Assembly: GCF_001422365.1 (NCBI RefSeq)
Contig: NZ_LMMT01000039.1
Coordinates: 62,001-126,000 of the forward strand
Direction: 5' to 3'
Origin: Pseudorhodoferax sp. Leaf265
GTDB lineage: Bacteria; Pseudomonadota; Gammaproteobacteria; Burkholderiales; Burkholderiaceae_C
DNA: 64,000 nucleotides
Below the pieces are notes generated by a model. That model ran no database searches. It saw only the letters and a program-made list of their open reading frames with translations, and had not been told where the DNA came from. Of the stretch, positions 34,369 through 43,084 are shown piece after piece (position 1 is the stretch's first letter; every line of letters begins with the position of its first letter). Both the position numbers and the translations under genes were made by a program.

Positions 34369-34839
34369 ATGTTGCGAACTGCTCCAGCTTCCTTTCCGTC
34401 CGCGCGCACTGCGAATCCCTGGCCGGTGCGGCTCGTGACCGTGCTGGTGTGGGTGCTGGCCGCCCTCAGCGTGGCGTTCTGGGCGCTGCGCTTGTGGGGG
34501 CCGAGCGACGAGGCCGCGCCGGCGCCCGTGGCCAGACCGGCCCTGGCGCAGGCCGATGCCACGGCCGTGGGGCGCCTGCTGGGCGCGACGGTCCAGGTGG
34601 CGGCGGCCCCGGTGGTGACCAACAACCGCTATGTGCTGACGGGTGTCGTGGCCGACCGGCGCCAGGGTGGTGCCGCGCTGATCGCGGTGGCCGGCCAGCC
34701 ACCCAAGCCATTTCGTGTCGGCGCCGAGATCGAGCCCGGCGTGCGCCTGACCTCGGTCGGCGCGCGCCAGGCGGTGCTGGCGGCAGCGCCCGATGCGGAC
34801 CCGCTGGCCACGCTGGAACTGCCGCCGATCACGCGGTAG
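34369..34839 (+). CDS. gspC: Short type II secretion protein GspC (HR domain only)
   Basis: 156-residue inner-membrane protein linking the platform to GspD. It has a transmembrane helix (RLVTVLVWVLAALSVAFWALRLW) and a periplasmic homology region: LLGATVQ, YVLTGVVADRRQGGAALIAVAGQPPKPFRVG, VRLTSVGARQAVL. There is no C-terminal PDZ or coiled coil as in classical ~270-residue GspC. It is transcribed away from the other gsp genes. Its 3' end overlaps the convergent cobC by 11 bases. Confidence 0.85.
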   Translation: MLRTAPASFPSARTANPWPVRLVTVLVWVLAALSVAFWALRLWGPSDEAAPAPVARPALAQADATAVGRLLGATVQVAAAPVVTNNRYVLTGVVADRRQGGAALIAVAGQPPKPFRVGAEIEPGVRLTSVGARQAVLAAAPDADPLATLELPPITR

Positions 34840-35392
34840 GCGCCGGCAAGTCCAGCACGCAGCATTCGCCGCAGGCCACGCTCTCGACGGGCCATTGGTC
34901 GGCGCGGGCCAAAGCCCCCCGACCGGACAGCAGCCAGCGCACGGCCTTGATGACCCCGGCGTGCGTGAGCCACAGCGCCTGCGGCGCATGCCCCGCCGCG
35001 GTGGCTTGCAAGGCCGAATCCACGCGCGCGATGAAGTCGCTGACAGATTCGCCGTCGCCGGGGCGGTGCCGCGCGAAGTCCTGTGTCCAGGCCGCCATGG
35101 CCGCCCGGCCGATGCCGTCCCAGTGCTGGCCTTCCCAGTGGCCGAAGTCCATCTCGGCCAGGCGTGCATCCGTCGTGAAGTGCAGGTCCGGGCGCAGCCG
35201 GGCCAGTGCGCCGGCCAGGCTGCGGCAGCGGCCCAGCGGCGAGCAGGCGCCGGTGAGCCCGTGTGGCAGCGCGCGTGCCAGCCGCGCGGCGCACTCCGCC
35301 GTGTGGGCCGGGTCGGCCGGCACGTCGCTGGCACCGTAGCAGATGCCGGGCGCGAGCAGCACCTGCGGGTGGCGCACCAGCCACAGCCGCAT
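34829..35392 (-). CDS. cobC: Histidine phosphatase family protein, probable alpha-ribazole phosphatase
   Basis: 187-residue phosphoglycerate-mutase-fold phosphatase. Catalytic His in LWLVRHPQV (RHP instead of the usual RHG), MDFGHWEGQ with the acid/base Glu, and THAGVIKA with the second His. The ATG overlaps the cobS stop, which supports the CobC role: dephosphorylating alpha-ribazole-5'-phosphate (or adenosylcobalamin phosphate) late in cobalamin assembly. Confidence 0.82.
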   Translation of the reverse strand: MRLWLVRHPQVLLAPGICYGASDVPADPAHTAECAARLARALPHGLTGACSPLGRCRSLAGALARLRPDLHFTTDARLAEMDFGHWEGQHWDGIGRAAMAAWTQDFARHRPGDGESVSDFIARVDSALQATAAGHAPQALWLTHAGVIKAVRWLLSGRGALARADQWPVESVACGECCVLDLPAPTA

Positions 35393-36198
35393 CAGCGGCC
35401 CAGCGCGCAGGCGGCGCCCAGGTAGAAGGCGATCTCGCAGACCTGCTGCGTGGCGCCCAGCGCGTCGCCAGTGAAGCCCTGCAGCCGCTGGCGGAACCAG
35501 CGGAACATCCAGGCCGCCGCCAGCACCGCGCCGGTGCAGCCGTACAGCGCGAAAGCCAGGCCCTGGCCCAGGGCGACGCCGAGCAGCGCCGGCAGGCACC
35601 ACAGCGCACCCAGGCGCAAGGTGCGCACATCGATCTGGTCGGCCAGCGGCTTGGCTTTGGAGCGGGCGGTGTCGCCCACATGCGGCAGCAGCAGTGGCAG
35701 GGCCAGCGGCAACAGGCGCGACAGCACATGCCCGCCCAGCAGCGCCCACAGCAGCGGCGCCAGGCCGGCCCCGCCCAGCACGGCCAGCAGCGTGATCTTG
35801 GAGACCAGGCCCAGCACCAGGGCCATGGCGCCGAAGGCACCGATGCGCGAGTCCTTCATGATGTCCAGCGCGCGTGCGCGGTCCAGGCTGCCGCCCAGGC
35901 CGTCTGCCACGTCGGCCAGGCCGTCCTCGTGGAAGCCGCCGGTCATCAGCACGCTGGCCACGGTGCCCAGCGCGGCTACTGCCAGCGGCGTGAAACCCTG
36001 GGCCGGCAGCAGCCACCAGAGCAGGGCGCTCACGCAGCCCGCCCAGGCGGCAACCAGCCAGCCGACGCCGGGGAAGTGCGCGGCGGCCGCGCGCAGCATG
36101 GCGGGGTCGAAACCGACCCAGGCCGCGAGCCGGCCTGTCACCGGCACGCGCGTGAAGAACTGCAGCGCGACCAGGTAGTGGCGGACGGCCTGCTGCAC
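35392..36198 (-). CDS. cobS: Adenosylcobinamide-GDP ribazoletransferase
   Basis: Membrane enzyme joining adenosylcobinamide-GDP to alpha-ribazole (phosphate) in the last step of cobalamin synthesis. 268 residues from a GTG at 36198 (VQQAVRHYLVALQFFTRVPV). Family motifs: FFTRVPV, FPGVGWLVA, GGFHEDGLADVADGLGG (acidic, metal-binding) and KDSRIGAFGAMALVL. Several hydrophobic helices. The open frame runs upstream into ilvA, but homology begins here. No other cob genes are present, so the nucleotide-loop pathway is split elsewhere. Confidence 0.9.
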   Translation of the reverse strand: MQQAVRHYLVALQFFTRVPVTGRLAAWVGFDPAMLRAAAAHFPGVGWLVAAWAGCVSALLWWLLPAQGFTPLAVAALGTVASVLMTGGFHEDGLADVADGLGGSLDRARALDIMKDSRIGAFGAMALVLGLVSKITLLAVLGGAGLAPLLWALLGGHVLSRLLPLALPLLLPHVGDTARSKAKPLADQIDVRTLRLGALWCLPALLGVALGQGLAFALYGCTGAVLAAAWMFRWFRQRLQGFTGDALGATQQVCEIAFYLGAACALGR

Positions 36199-36212
36199 GC
36201 GTTTACACGTCC

Positions 36213-37775
36213 TCAGGCCTGCAGGAACAGGCGGTAGACCGGGTTGGCGGTCTCTTCCACCCAGGGGTAGTCCAGCTGGTCCAGGAACTTGCCGAAGGCC
36301 TTGGCTTCGGCGGCCGGCACCTGCATGCCGACCAGGATGCGGCCGTAGTCGGCGCCCTGGTTGCGGTAGTGGAACAGGCTGATGTTCCAGTTGGGCTTCA
36401 TGAGGCTCAGGAACTTCAGCAGTGCGCCGGGGCGCTCGGGGAAGGTGAAGCGCAGCAGGCGTTCGTCGCGCGCCAGCGCCGAGCGGCCGCCCACCATGTG
36501 GCGCACATGCTCCTTGGCCAGCTCGTCGTGCGTGAGGTCGATGGCCTCGAAGCCGCTGCGCACGAAGCGCGTGGCCAGCTTGGCCGATTCGCCCTTGCCG
36601 TGCGTGGTCAGGCCCACGAAGACATGGGCCTGGGCCGCATCGCTGATGCGGTAGTTGAACTCGGTCACGTTGCGCGGGCCGCCAGGCAGCTGGCCGACCA
36701 CCTCGCAGAAGCGGCGGAAGCTGCCGCGTTCCTCGGGGATGGTCACCGCGAACAAGGCTTCGCGCTCCTCGCCGACCTCGGCGCGCTCGGCCACGAAGCG
36801 CAGCCGGTCGAAGTTCATGTTGGCGCCGCACAGGATGGCAGCGTAGGTTTCGCCGCGCGTCTTGTGGGTGGCCACGTACTGCTTGATCGCGGCCACGGCC
36901 AGGGCGCCAGCCGGTTCGACGATGCTTCGGGTGTCGACGAAAACGTCCTTGATGGCGGCGCAGACGGCGTCGGTGTCGACCAGCACGAAGTCGTCGACCA
37001 GGCCGCGCGCGACGCGGAAGGTTTCCTCGCCGACCAGCTTGACGGCCGTGCCGTCGGAGAACAGGCCCACGTCGTCCAGTGCCACGCGCTTGCCGGCCGC
37101 GACCGAGCGGGCCATGGCGTCGGAATCCGTCATCTGCACGCCGATGACCTTGGTCTCCGGGCGCACCGCCTTGATGTAGTTGGCCACGCCCGAGATCAGG
37201 CCGCCGCCGCCGATGGCGACGAACACGGCGTCCAGGTGCTGGGTTCCGAGGCCCTGCAGCTGGCGCAGGATCTCCATGGCGATGGTGCCCTGGCCGGCGA
37301 TCACGTCCGGGTCGTCGAAGGGGTGGACGAAGGTCAGGCCTTCCTTCTTCTCGAGCTTGGCGGCGTGCTGGTAGGCGTCGCTGTAGCTCTCGCCGTGCAG
37401 CACGACTTCGCCACCGAAGCCGCGCACGGCATCGATCTTCAGTTGCGGCGTGGTGGTCGGCATCACCACCACGGCCCGCGTGCCCAGCTTCCGGGCGCTC
37501 AACGCCACGCCCTGGGCGTGGTTGCCTGCCGAGGCGCAGATCACGCCCTTCTTCAACTGCGCTGGCGTCAGGTGCGCCATCTTGTTGTAGGCGCCGCGCA
37601 GCTTGAAGCTGAACACCGGCTGCTGGTCCTCGCGCTTGAGCAGCACGGTGTTGTGCAGGCGCTGGCTCAACGCGCGGGCCGGTTCCAGCGCCGTTTCCGT
37701 GGCCACGTCGTAGACCCGGGCGGTCAGGATTTTCTTGAGATAGTCGGCGGGGGACAGGCGCTTGGTCGAAGGCAT
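36213..37775 (-). CDS. ilvA: Threonine ammonia-lyase, biosynthetic
   Basis: PLP enzyme converting threonine to 2-oxobutanoate, the committed step to isoleucine. 520 residues. The PLP lysine is K58 in FSFKLRGAYNKM, the phosphate loop is AIGGGGLISG, and two C-terminal ACT-like regulatory domains (FAVTIPEERGSFRRFCEV and LRFTFPERPGALLKFLS) give isoleucine/valine control. Length is that of the long allosteric form. An intrinsic-terminator-bearing leader or small RNA lies about 90 bases upstream on the same strand. Confidence 0.96.
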   Translation of the reverse strand: MPSTKRLSPADYLKKILTARVYDVATETALEPARALSQRLHNTVLLKREDQQPVFSFKLRGAYNKMAHLTPAQLKKGVICASAGNHAQGVALSARKLGTRAVVVMPTTTPQLKIDAVRGFGGEVVLHGESYSDAYQHAAKLEKKEGLTFVHPFDDPDVIAGQGTIAMEILRQLQGLGTQHLDAVFVAIGGGGLISGVANYIKAVRPETKVIGVQMTDSDAMARSVAAGKRVALDDVGLFSDGTAVKLVGEETFRVARGLVDDFVLVDTDAVCAAIKDVFVDTRSIVEPAGALAVAAIKQYVATHKTRGETYAAILCGANMNFDRLRFVAERAEVGEEREALFAVTIPEERGSFRRFCEVVGQLPGGPRNVTEFNYRISDAAQAHVFVGLTTHGKGESAKLATRFVRSGFEAIDLTHDELAKEHVRHMVGGRSALARDERLLRFTFPERPGALLKFLSLMKPNWNISLFHYRNQGADYGRILVGMQVPAAEAKAFGKFLDQLDYPWVEETANPVYRLFLQA

Positions 37776-37863
37776 GGGATGGCGGCAGGCCGGCAGGTGC
37801 AGGGAGCGCGGATCATAGAGAACCCCGGAGCCTTGCCTTCAACATGCGACGGACGCCGCAAAG

Positions 37864-37894
37864 AAAAAAGCCCCGAACCTTGCGGTTCGGGGCT
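37864..37894 (-). terminator. Intrinsic terminator upstream of ilvA
   Basis: Stem 37884-37894 with 37869-37879 (11 bp, loop TTGC), followed on the minus strand by UUUUUU (37864-37869). It is a textbook Rho-independent terminator. On the plus strand the 3' side lacks a T-run, so it acts for minus-strand transcription only. Confidence 0.85.
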
Positions 37895-37950
37895 AATCCA
37901 CCTTTTCGGAGGGTGGAGGAGACAATCGGTGCGCCGACTTGCGACGCGAT
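37864..37950 (-). ncRNA. Candidate small RNA (or ilvA leader) with anti-Shine-Dalgarno motif and intrinsic terminator
   Basis: On the minus strand a TATACT -10 box (37957-37962) would start a transcript near 37950. It contains CTCCTCCACCCTCC (37908-37921), then a small hairpin CCACC-CTCCGAAAA-GGTGG (37898-37916) with CTCC in its loop, and ends at a strong terminator: 11-bp stem AGCCCCGAACC/GGTTCGGGGCT and six Us. The predicted length is ~87 nt. It could be a free-standing sRNA or a transcription-attenuated 5' leader of ilvA. No Ile/Val/Thr-rich leader peptide is present. Confidence 0.55.
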
Positions 37951-38075
37951 GGGTGAAGTATAGCCACTATTTTTGTGCGACGCAGCATTGCGTGACATGT
38001 CAGTGGTGAAATTTCGTGAAGAATTCGGCACTTTCGCAACGCTGTTTGGCCAGCACAACACAGGGGTACGTAGAG

Positions 38076-38525
38076 ATGGAATGCACAGTGAGCTGGACCG
38101 GCGCCGCCGGCACGCAGTCCGGCATGGGGTTCGTGGCCGAGACCGGCAGCGGCCATGTGCTGGCGATGGACGGCGCGCCCGACGCGGCACGGCCCGAGAA
38201 CGGGGGGCGCAACCTGGCGCCGCGGCCCATGGAGACCGTGCTGGCCGGCGCGGGCGGTTGCACGGCCTACGATGTGGTGCTGATCCTCAAGCGTGGCCGG
38301 CACGACGTGCGCGGTTGCTCGGTCAAGCTCAGTGCCGAGCGGGCCGAGACCGACCCCAAGGTCTTCACGCGGATCCAGATGCACTTCACGGTCACGGGCA
38401 AGGATCTGCAAGCCGCGGCGGTGGAGCGGGCCATCGCCATGAGCCACGACAAGTACTGCTCGGCCACCATCATGCTCGGCAAGACGGCCGAGATCGTCAC
38501 CAGCTTCGAGCTGAAGGACGGCTGA
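38076..38525 (+). CDS. OsmC family protein
   Basis: 149-residue OsmC/YhfA-type protein. The two redox cysteines are in VLAGAGGCTAYDVVLILKRGR and SHDKYCSATIML, the expected spacing for thiol-dependent hydroperoxide reductases. The ATG at 38076 (MECTVSWTGAAGTQSG) starts the domain; the open frame runs 60 bases further upstream. Likely a cytosolic organic-hydroperoxide defence protein. It is divergent from the small RNA/ilvA unit. Confidence 0.88.
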   Translation: MECTVSWTGAAGTQSGMGFVAETGSGHVLAMDGAPDAARPENGGRNLAPRPMETVLAGAGGCTAYDVVLILKRGRHDVRGCSVKLSAERAETDPKVFTRIQMHFTVTGKDLQAAAVERAIAMSHDKYCSATIMLGKTAEIVTSFELKDG

Positions 38526-38558
38526 AGCCGCCAGCGCCCCGCGCGCGTTCCAGGCGCT

Positions 38559-39176
38559 TCAGATGCGGTGCGCGGTGGTCGTCATGATCTTCGCCGCCGC
38601 GCGCATCAGCCCTTTGGCGGCCCGCGGCAAGGGCAGTGCGCCGGCCTGGGCGGCATCGCGCGCATGGCGCAATTCATCGTCGCGCATCTGGGCCACGATG
38701 GCGCGCGATGCGTGGTCGTTTTCCGGCAGGCGGCTGAGATGCGAGCCCAGGTGCTCGGCGACCTGCTTTTCGGTCTCGACCACGAAGCCCAGGCTCACCT
38801 TGTCGCTGATCTTGCCGGCCACGAAGCCGAGCGCGAAGGCCCCGGCGTACCAGACGGGGTTGAGCAGCGAGGGCCGCGCGCCCAGTTCCTGCAAGCGCTC
38901 GGCCGTCCAGGCCAGGTGGTCGGTTTCCTCGCGGCTCGCTTCCTCGAAATGGGCACGCAGCGCCGGATCCCGCGTGGCCAGGGCCTGGCCGGTGTAAAGC
39001 GCCTGGGCGCACACCTCGCCGACATGGTTGACGCGCATCAGCGCGCCCGACAACTGCTTCTCGCCCGCCTCAAGCGCCGTGGCCTGCGCGGGCACGGTCG
39101 GGCATGGCCGGCTGGCGCGCGCTGGCACGAAGACCGTTCGGAGGGCGGCGTCGACGGTGCTGAGCAAGGTGTCCAT
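38559..39176 (-). CDS. coq7: 2-polyprenyl-3-methyl-6-methoxy-1,4-benzoquinone monooxygenase (demethoxyubiquinone hydroxylase)
   Basis: Diiron hydroxylase adding the last hydroxyl of ubiquinone. 205 residues. Iron ligands lie in [13 protein letters not shown] (Glu), [13 protein letters not shown] (Glu-x2-His) and the second repeat [10 protein letters not shown] and [11 protein letters not shown]. Start at ATG 39176 ([13 protein letters not shown]). A TATACT box (39198-39203, minus) lies 20 bases upstream and is a likely -10. Confidence 0.95.
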   Translation of the reverse strand: MDTLLSTVDAALRTVFVPARASRPCPTVPAQATALEAGEKQLSGALMRVNHVGEVCAQALYTGQALATRDPALRAHFEEASREETDHLAWTAERLQELGARPSLLNPVWYAGAFALGFVAGKISDKVSLGFVVETEKQVAEHLGSHLSRLPENDHASRAIVAQMRDDELRHARDAAQAGALPLPRAAKGLMRAAAKIMTTTAHRI

Positions 39177-39361
39177 GGTCGTGTTTGGGAAAACCCCAGT
39201 ATAGGGATCGCCTGCATGGCAGCGCGCGCGTGCAGGGCGTCGTGATCGTTTGCCAGCTGTTGTAGCCAAGCGACGAAAAAGAGCATTGTTAGGCCTTTTC
39301 TTTTGCCCAAGGTCACCTGTTCTGGTGCAATACGCCCAACTTCCCAAAAGGAGGTTGGCCC

Positions 39362-39424
39362 GGGACTCCGGCGAGACTGAACAAAAGTGCTGAAGCACGA
39401 CGCGGTCTCTTCGAACCGGAGCCC
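39362..39424 (+). promoter_or_regulatory. Structured 5' leader of the porin mRNA
   Basis: Nested pairing is visible by eye: GGGACTCCGG (39362-39371) with CCGGAGCCC (39416-39424, one bulge), GAGAC (39373-39377) with GTCTC (39405-39409), and an inner hairpin GTGC-TGAA-GCAC (39387-39398). The structure ends 12 bases before the GGAG ribosome site. The wider gap 39177-39450 also holds a weak promoter candidate (TTGCCC at 39303, 17 bases, TGCAAT). The leader probably stabilises or regulates porin mRNA. Confidence 0.5.
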
Positions 39425-39450
39425 TCTGTTTAACCTTGGAGAATCTCGCA

Positions 39451-40518
39451 ATGAAAAAGAGTCTGATCGCTTTGGCCGTGCTGGCTGCTTCCGGCGCCGC
39501 CATGGCTCAGTCGTCCGTCACCCTGTACGGTGTGCTGGACGTTGGCTTCGGTAAGGTCAAGGGCGAAAAGTGGGGCATGAACAACGGTGAAGGCTACTCC
39601 GGCAGTGGCGACGGCTTCAACAGCACGTCCGTGATCGGTTTCCGTGGTTCGGAAGATCTGGGCGGCGGCCTGAAGGCCAACTTCAACCTGCAAACCAGCG
39701 GTCTGGACCTGTCGAGCTCCGGCACCGGCCTGAACTTCGGCCGTGAAGCCTGGGTGGGTCTGGAAGGTGCTGGCTGGGGTGCGATCCAGCTCGGTCGCTC
39801 GTCGTCTGTCGCTGCCAAGGTGATGGGCGGTTACGACTTCAACGGCACGTCCTATTCCTCTGCCTATGACCGCGCCGGCATCAGCGCCGTGACTTGGTAC
39901 GGTTCGTCGCGTCGCAGCAGCCAAGTGCAGTACGTGACCCCGAACTTCGGCGGCTTCACGCTGCGCGCTGGCTACACCGCCAAGGGCGACCAGACTGCTA
40001 CCAGCAACTCCAGCGTGGGTCTGCTGGGCGCGCCGTACGGCGAAGCCAAGGCCCAGTACAGCCTGGGTGCGACCTTCGCGAATGGCCCGCTGTCTGTCAG
40101 CGCAATGGCCGAATCCAAGGCTCAAGAAGGCATGCGCACCGCTTACGCCGTCGGCGCAAGCTACGATCTGAAGGTCGTGAAGCTGGCTGCTACCTACAAC
40201 CGTCGTGAAACCGAGGGCGTGGATGGTTACAACACCATCGCCAACAACACCGGCCGTGGTGCAGGTGGCAAGGGCTGGACGCTGGCTGCCGTGGCTCCGT
40301 TCGGCCCCGCCAACGTGGGTGTCCAGTACGCTCGCAACACTGGTGCCGACATCAGCGCTGTGGAACTGTTCGCCAACTACGCGCTGTCCAAGCGCACCCG
40401 CTTCTACGTCGACTTCGTGAAGACCTACGACCAGAACGGTGTTGCGGCTGTTGGCGCGGTGCCTGCTCGTCCCTCCGAGCCGTACGCCATCGGCCTGGGC
40501 GTCGTCCACACGTTCTAA
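39451..40518 (+). CDS. Gram-negative porin, Omp32-like
   Basis: 355-residue trimeric outer-membrane porin (Porin_4 type). Signal peptide [19 protein letters not shown], mature start [14 protein letters not shown], the constriction-loop region and a terminal Phe (IGLGVVHTF) needed for BamA recognition. Alternating beta strands with Gly-rich turns ([20 protein letters not shown]). Codon use is more T-rich at third positions than neighbouring genes, consistent with high expression. ATG 39451 is preceded by GGAGAAT; an earlier in-frame ATG at 39436 is rejected. Confidence 0.95.
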   Translation: MKKSLIALAVLAASGAAMAQSSVTLYGVLDVGFGKVKGEKWGMNNGEGYSGSGDGFNSTSVIGFRGSEDLGGGLKANFNLQTSGLDLSSSGTGLNFGREAWVGLEGAGWGAIQLGRSSSVAAKVMGGYDFNGTSYSSAYDRAGISAVTWYGSSRRSSQVQYVTPNFGGFTLRAGYTAKGDQTATSNSSVGLLGAPYGEAKAQYSLGATFANGPLSVSAMAESKAQEGMRTAYAVGASYDLKVVKLAATYNRRETEGVDGYNTIANNTGRGAGGKGWTLAAVAPFGPANVGVQYARNTGADISAVELFANYALSKRTRFYVDFVKTYDQNGVAAVGAVPARPSEPYAIGLGVVHTF

Positions 40519-40559
40519 TCCAAGGGCTGCCTGAGCGCAGCTTGACGATTGCAATGTAT

Positions 40560-40592
40560 AAAGCCGCCGCGTCGCAAGACCGGCGGCTTTTT
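40560..40592 (+). terminator. Intrinsic terminator of the porin gene
   Basis: GCCGCCG (40563-40569) pairs with CGGCGGC (40581-40587), loop of 11 bases, followed by TTTTT. It lies 45 bases downstream of the porin stop and 33 bases before the next gene. Confidence 0.85.
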
Positions 40593-40624
40593 CGTGCGTG
40601 CTTTTCTTGATGGGACCTGAATCG

Positions 40625-41374
40625 ATGCGCTTTGTGATCGTGGCCTTGGTGGCGTTTCAATTGCTGGGATGCGCATCCTGGCGTGCGGAGAAGGTCGTGG
40701 TGCCCATCGCCCTGACTCCATGGGCCGAGACCTCGCTGTCGGACGTGGATGGCAAACCATGGCAGCACCTGCCGCTGCCGGGCAAGCGCACGACGCAGTT
40801 CGAGCCGGTGCAGGTCAATGGCCGTGCAGCCATGGCCGTGACCGCGGAGGCCTCGGCTAGCATGGTCCGCAAAAATGTCCATGTGCCGGCGGGTGCCTTG
40901 GGCCAGCTGTCGTTCTCCTGGAAAGTACCGGCCTTGATCGCCGGTGCCGACATGGCTGCGCGCGATGCCGACGATGCACCGGTCCGCCTGGTGCTGGCCT
41001 TCGAGGGCGACCGCAGCCGCTTCTCCGCCAAGAATGCGATGCTCTCGGAACTGGCGCGCGCACTCACCGGCGAGGAGATGCCCTACGCCACGCTGATGTA
41101 TGTGTGGTGCAACAGCCGCGCGCCAGGCAGCGTGATCATGAATCCACGCACCGACCGCATCCGCAAAATCGTGGTGGAGTCGGGGCCCGCCGGCCTGGGC
41201 CAGTGGCGCGACTACGAACGCGATGTGCGCGCCGATTTCGTGCGGGCCTTCGGAGAAGAGCCGGGCGCGCTGGTCGCGGTGGGCATCATGACGGATTCGG
41301 ACAACACCGGCAGCCATGTACGCGCCTGGTATGGCCCGCTGAACCTGCACCGGAGCGTGGCCACTGCCCCCTGA
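40625..41374 (+). CDS. DUF3047 family lipoprotein
   Basis: 249-residue protein with a lipoprotein signal (FVIVALVAFQLLGC, Cys19 lipidated) followed by a DUF3047 domain: WQHLPLPGKRTTQF, LSFSWKVPALIAGADMAARDADDAPVRLVLAFEGD, YVWCNSRAPGSVIMNPRTDRIRKIVVESG. The domain looks like a carbohydrate-binding-type beta sandwich; function unknown. Start at ATG 40625 gives the signal peptide; an upstream ATG at 40598 adds nine residues that spoil it. Confidence 0.8.
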   Translation: MRFVIVALVAFQLLGCASWRAEKVVVPIALTPWAETSLSDVDGKPWQHLPLPGKRTTQFEPVQVNGRAAMAVTAEASASMVRKNVHVPAGALGQLSFSWKVPALIAGADMAARDADDAPVRLVLAFEGDRSRFSAKNAMLSELARALTGEEMPYATLMYVWCNSRAPGSVIMNPRTDRIRKIVVESGPAGLGQWRDYERDVRADFVRAFGEEPGALVAVGIMTDSDNTGSHVRAWYGPLNLHRSVATAP

Positions 41375-41450
41375 CCGCATGGGGAAAGTCCGGCTGCCTG
41401 GGCTGGCCCGCTTGTTGCATAGTGGAATCTCTTTTTTCGAGAGCCTGCCC

Positions 41451-43028
41451 ATGCAAAAGATCGCCTTGTTCTGTACCGGTGCATTCGTCGCGTTGACCCT
41501 CGGGACCGCTGCGCAAGCCAAGACCTTCAAATGGTCCAGCGCCAGCGACATCCCCACGATGGACATCCATTCGCAGAACAACGCACTGGGCAATGGCGTA
41601 CATGCGTCGATGTACGACTCGCTGGTCTACTACAACAGCAAGACCTTCAAGCCCGAAGCGCAACTGGCCACCGAGTGGAAGCAGGTCAGCCCGACGCAGG
41701 TGCGCTTTTTCTTGCGCAAGGGCGTGAAGTTCAGCGATGGCTCGCCATTCACAGCCGACGACGTGGTGTTCTCGCTCACGCGCGCCATGGCCAAGACTTC
41801 CAACTACGCCGTCTACGCCCAGGGCATCGACAAGGTGGTCAAGGTCGACGACACCACCGTCGACGTGATGCTCAAGGCGCCCACGCCCACGCTGGTCAAC
41901 CAGCTGACCGAGCTGCGCATCATGAGCAAGGCGTGGGCCGAGAAGAACAAGTCCGTCGAGCCCAAGGACATCAAGACCCAGGACGAGACCTTCGCGCACC
42001 GCAACGCCATGGGCACCGGTCCCTACATGCTCAAGGAGTGGCAGCCCGACCAGCGCATGGTGCTCGTGGCCAACCCGCACTATTGGGGCAAGAACGCCAG
42101 CAACGTCACCGAGATCGTCTACACGCCGATCAAGGCCCAGGCCACGCGGCTGGCCGCGCTGCTCTCGGGCGAGACCGACTTCGTGCTCGATCCCAGTCCG
42201 CAGGACCTGGGCCGGCTGCGCAGCAATGCCGACATGAAGGTCATGGACGGCGTGGAGAACCGCACCTTGTTCCTGGGCATGGACCAGTTCCGCGACGAAC
42301 TGGTGGGCTCCAGCGTCAAGGGCAAGAACCCGCTGAAGGACGTGCGCGTGCGCAAGGCGCTGTACCAAGCCATCGACATCAGCGCGATCCAGCGCGTGAC
42401 GCTGCGCGGCCTGGGCGAGAGCACCGGCACGCTGGTCTCGCCGCAGGTCAACGGCTGGACCAAGAAGGCCGACGTGCGCTGGCCCTACGACGCCAAGGCC
42501 GCGCAGAAGCTGCTGGCCGATGCCGGCTACCCGCAGGGCTTCGAGGTCGACTTCGCCTGCCCCAACAACCGCTACATCAACGACGAGGCGGTCTGCCAGG
42601 CCATCACCGCCATGTGGGCGCGGGTGGGCGTGAAGGCCAAGCTGCGCACGCTGCCGCTGGTCACCTACTTCCCGATGATCCAGCGCTACGAGGCCAGCAT
42701 CTACATGCTGGGCTGGGGCGTGCCGACCTTCGACGCGCTGTACAGCCTGCAATCGCTGGTGCGCTCGGTCGGCGCGGGCGGTGACGGCAACTACAACGTG
42801 GGCCGCTATTCCAACCCGCAGATGGATGCCCTGGTGGAGCGCATCAAGGTCGAGACCGACCTCAAGAACCGCAACGAACTCATCGAGAAGGCGCTGATCC
42901 TCTCGCACGAGGATGTCTCGCACCTGCCGCTGTACAACCAGGTCATCCCCTGGGCCATGAGGAAGAACATCGAGGTCGTGCACCGCGCCGACAACCGCCT
43001 CGACTGGCGCCTGATCAAGGTCAACTGA
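41451..43028 (+). CDS. Peptide ABC transporter substrate-binding protein (first of two)
   Basis: 525-residue periplasmic SBP of the DppA/OppA family (SBP_bac_5). Signal peptide ending AAQA-KTFKW. Family blocks: VRFFLRKGVKFSDGSPFTADDVVFSLTRA, GTGPYMLKEWQPDQRMVLVANPHYWGK and KDVRVRKALYQAIDI. ATG 41451 has GAGAG upstream. First gene of a long dpp-like operon; clearly paralogous to the SBP at 45311. Confidence 0.93.
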   Translation: MQKIALFCTGAFVALTLGTAAQAKTFKWSSASDIPTMDIHSQNNALGNGVHASMYDSLVYYNSKTFKPEAQLATEWKQVSPTQVRFFLRKGVKFSDGSPFTADDVVFSLTRAMAKTSNYAVYAQGIDKVVKVDDTTVDVMLKAPTPTLVNQLTELRIMSKAWAEKNKSVEPKDIKTQDETFAHRNAMGTGPYMLKEWQPDQRMVLVANPHYWGKNASNVTEIVYTPIKAQATRLAALLSGETDFVLDPSPQDLGRLRSNADMKVMDGVENRTLFLGMDQFRDELVGSSVKGKNPLKDVRVRKALYQAIDISAIQRVTLRGLGESTGTLVSPQVNGWTKKADVRWPYDAKAAQKLLADAGYPQGFEVDFACPNNRYINDEAVCQAITAMWARVGVKAKLRTLPLVTYFPMIQRYEASIYMLGWGVPTFDALYSLQSLVRSVGAGGDGNYNVGRYSNPQMDALVERIKVETDLKNRNELIEKALILSHEDVSHLPLYNQVIPWAMRKNIEVVHRADNRLDWRLIKVN

Positions 43029-43084
43029 TCTCGCGGGCCTGACGGCGCGCAAGCTGCGCCGCCGGGCTCCAGGAGCCTCAACCG

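Noticed and set aside
37776..37957. Possible leader peptide for classical ilvA attenuation
   Set aside because: The open frame through the leader has no run of Ile, Val, Leu or Thr codons and reads through the terminator stem, so ribosome-stalling attenuation is unlikely.
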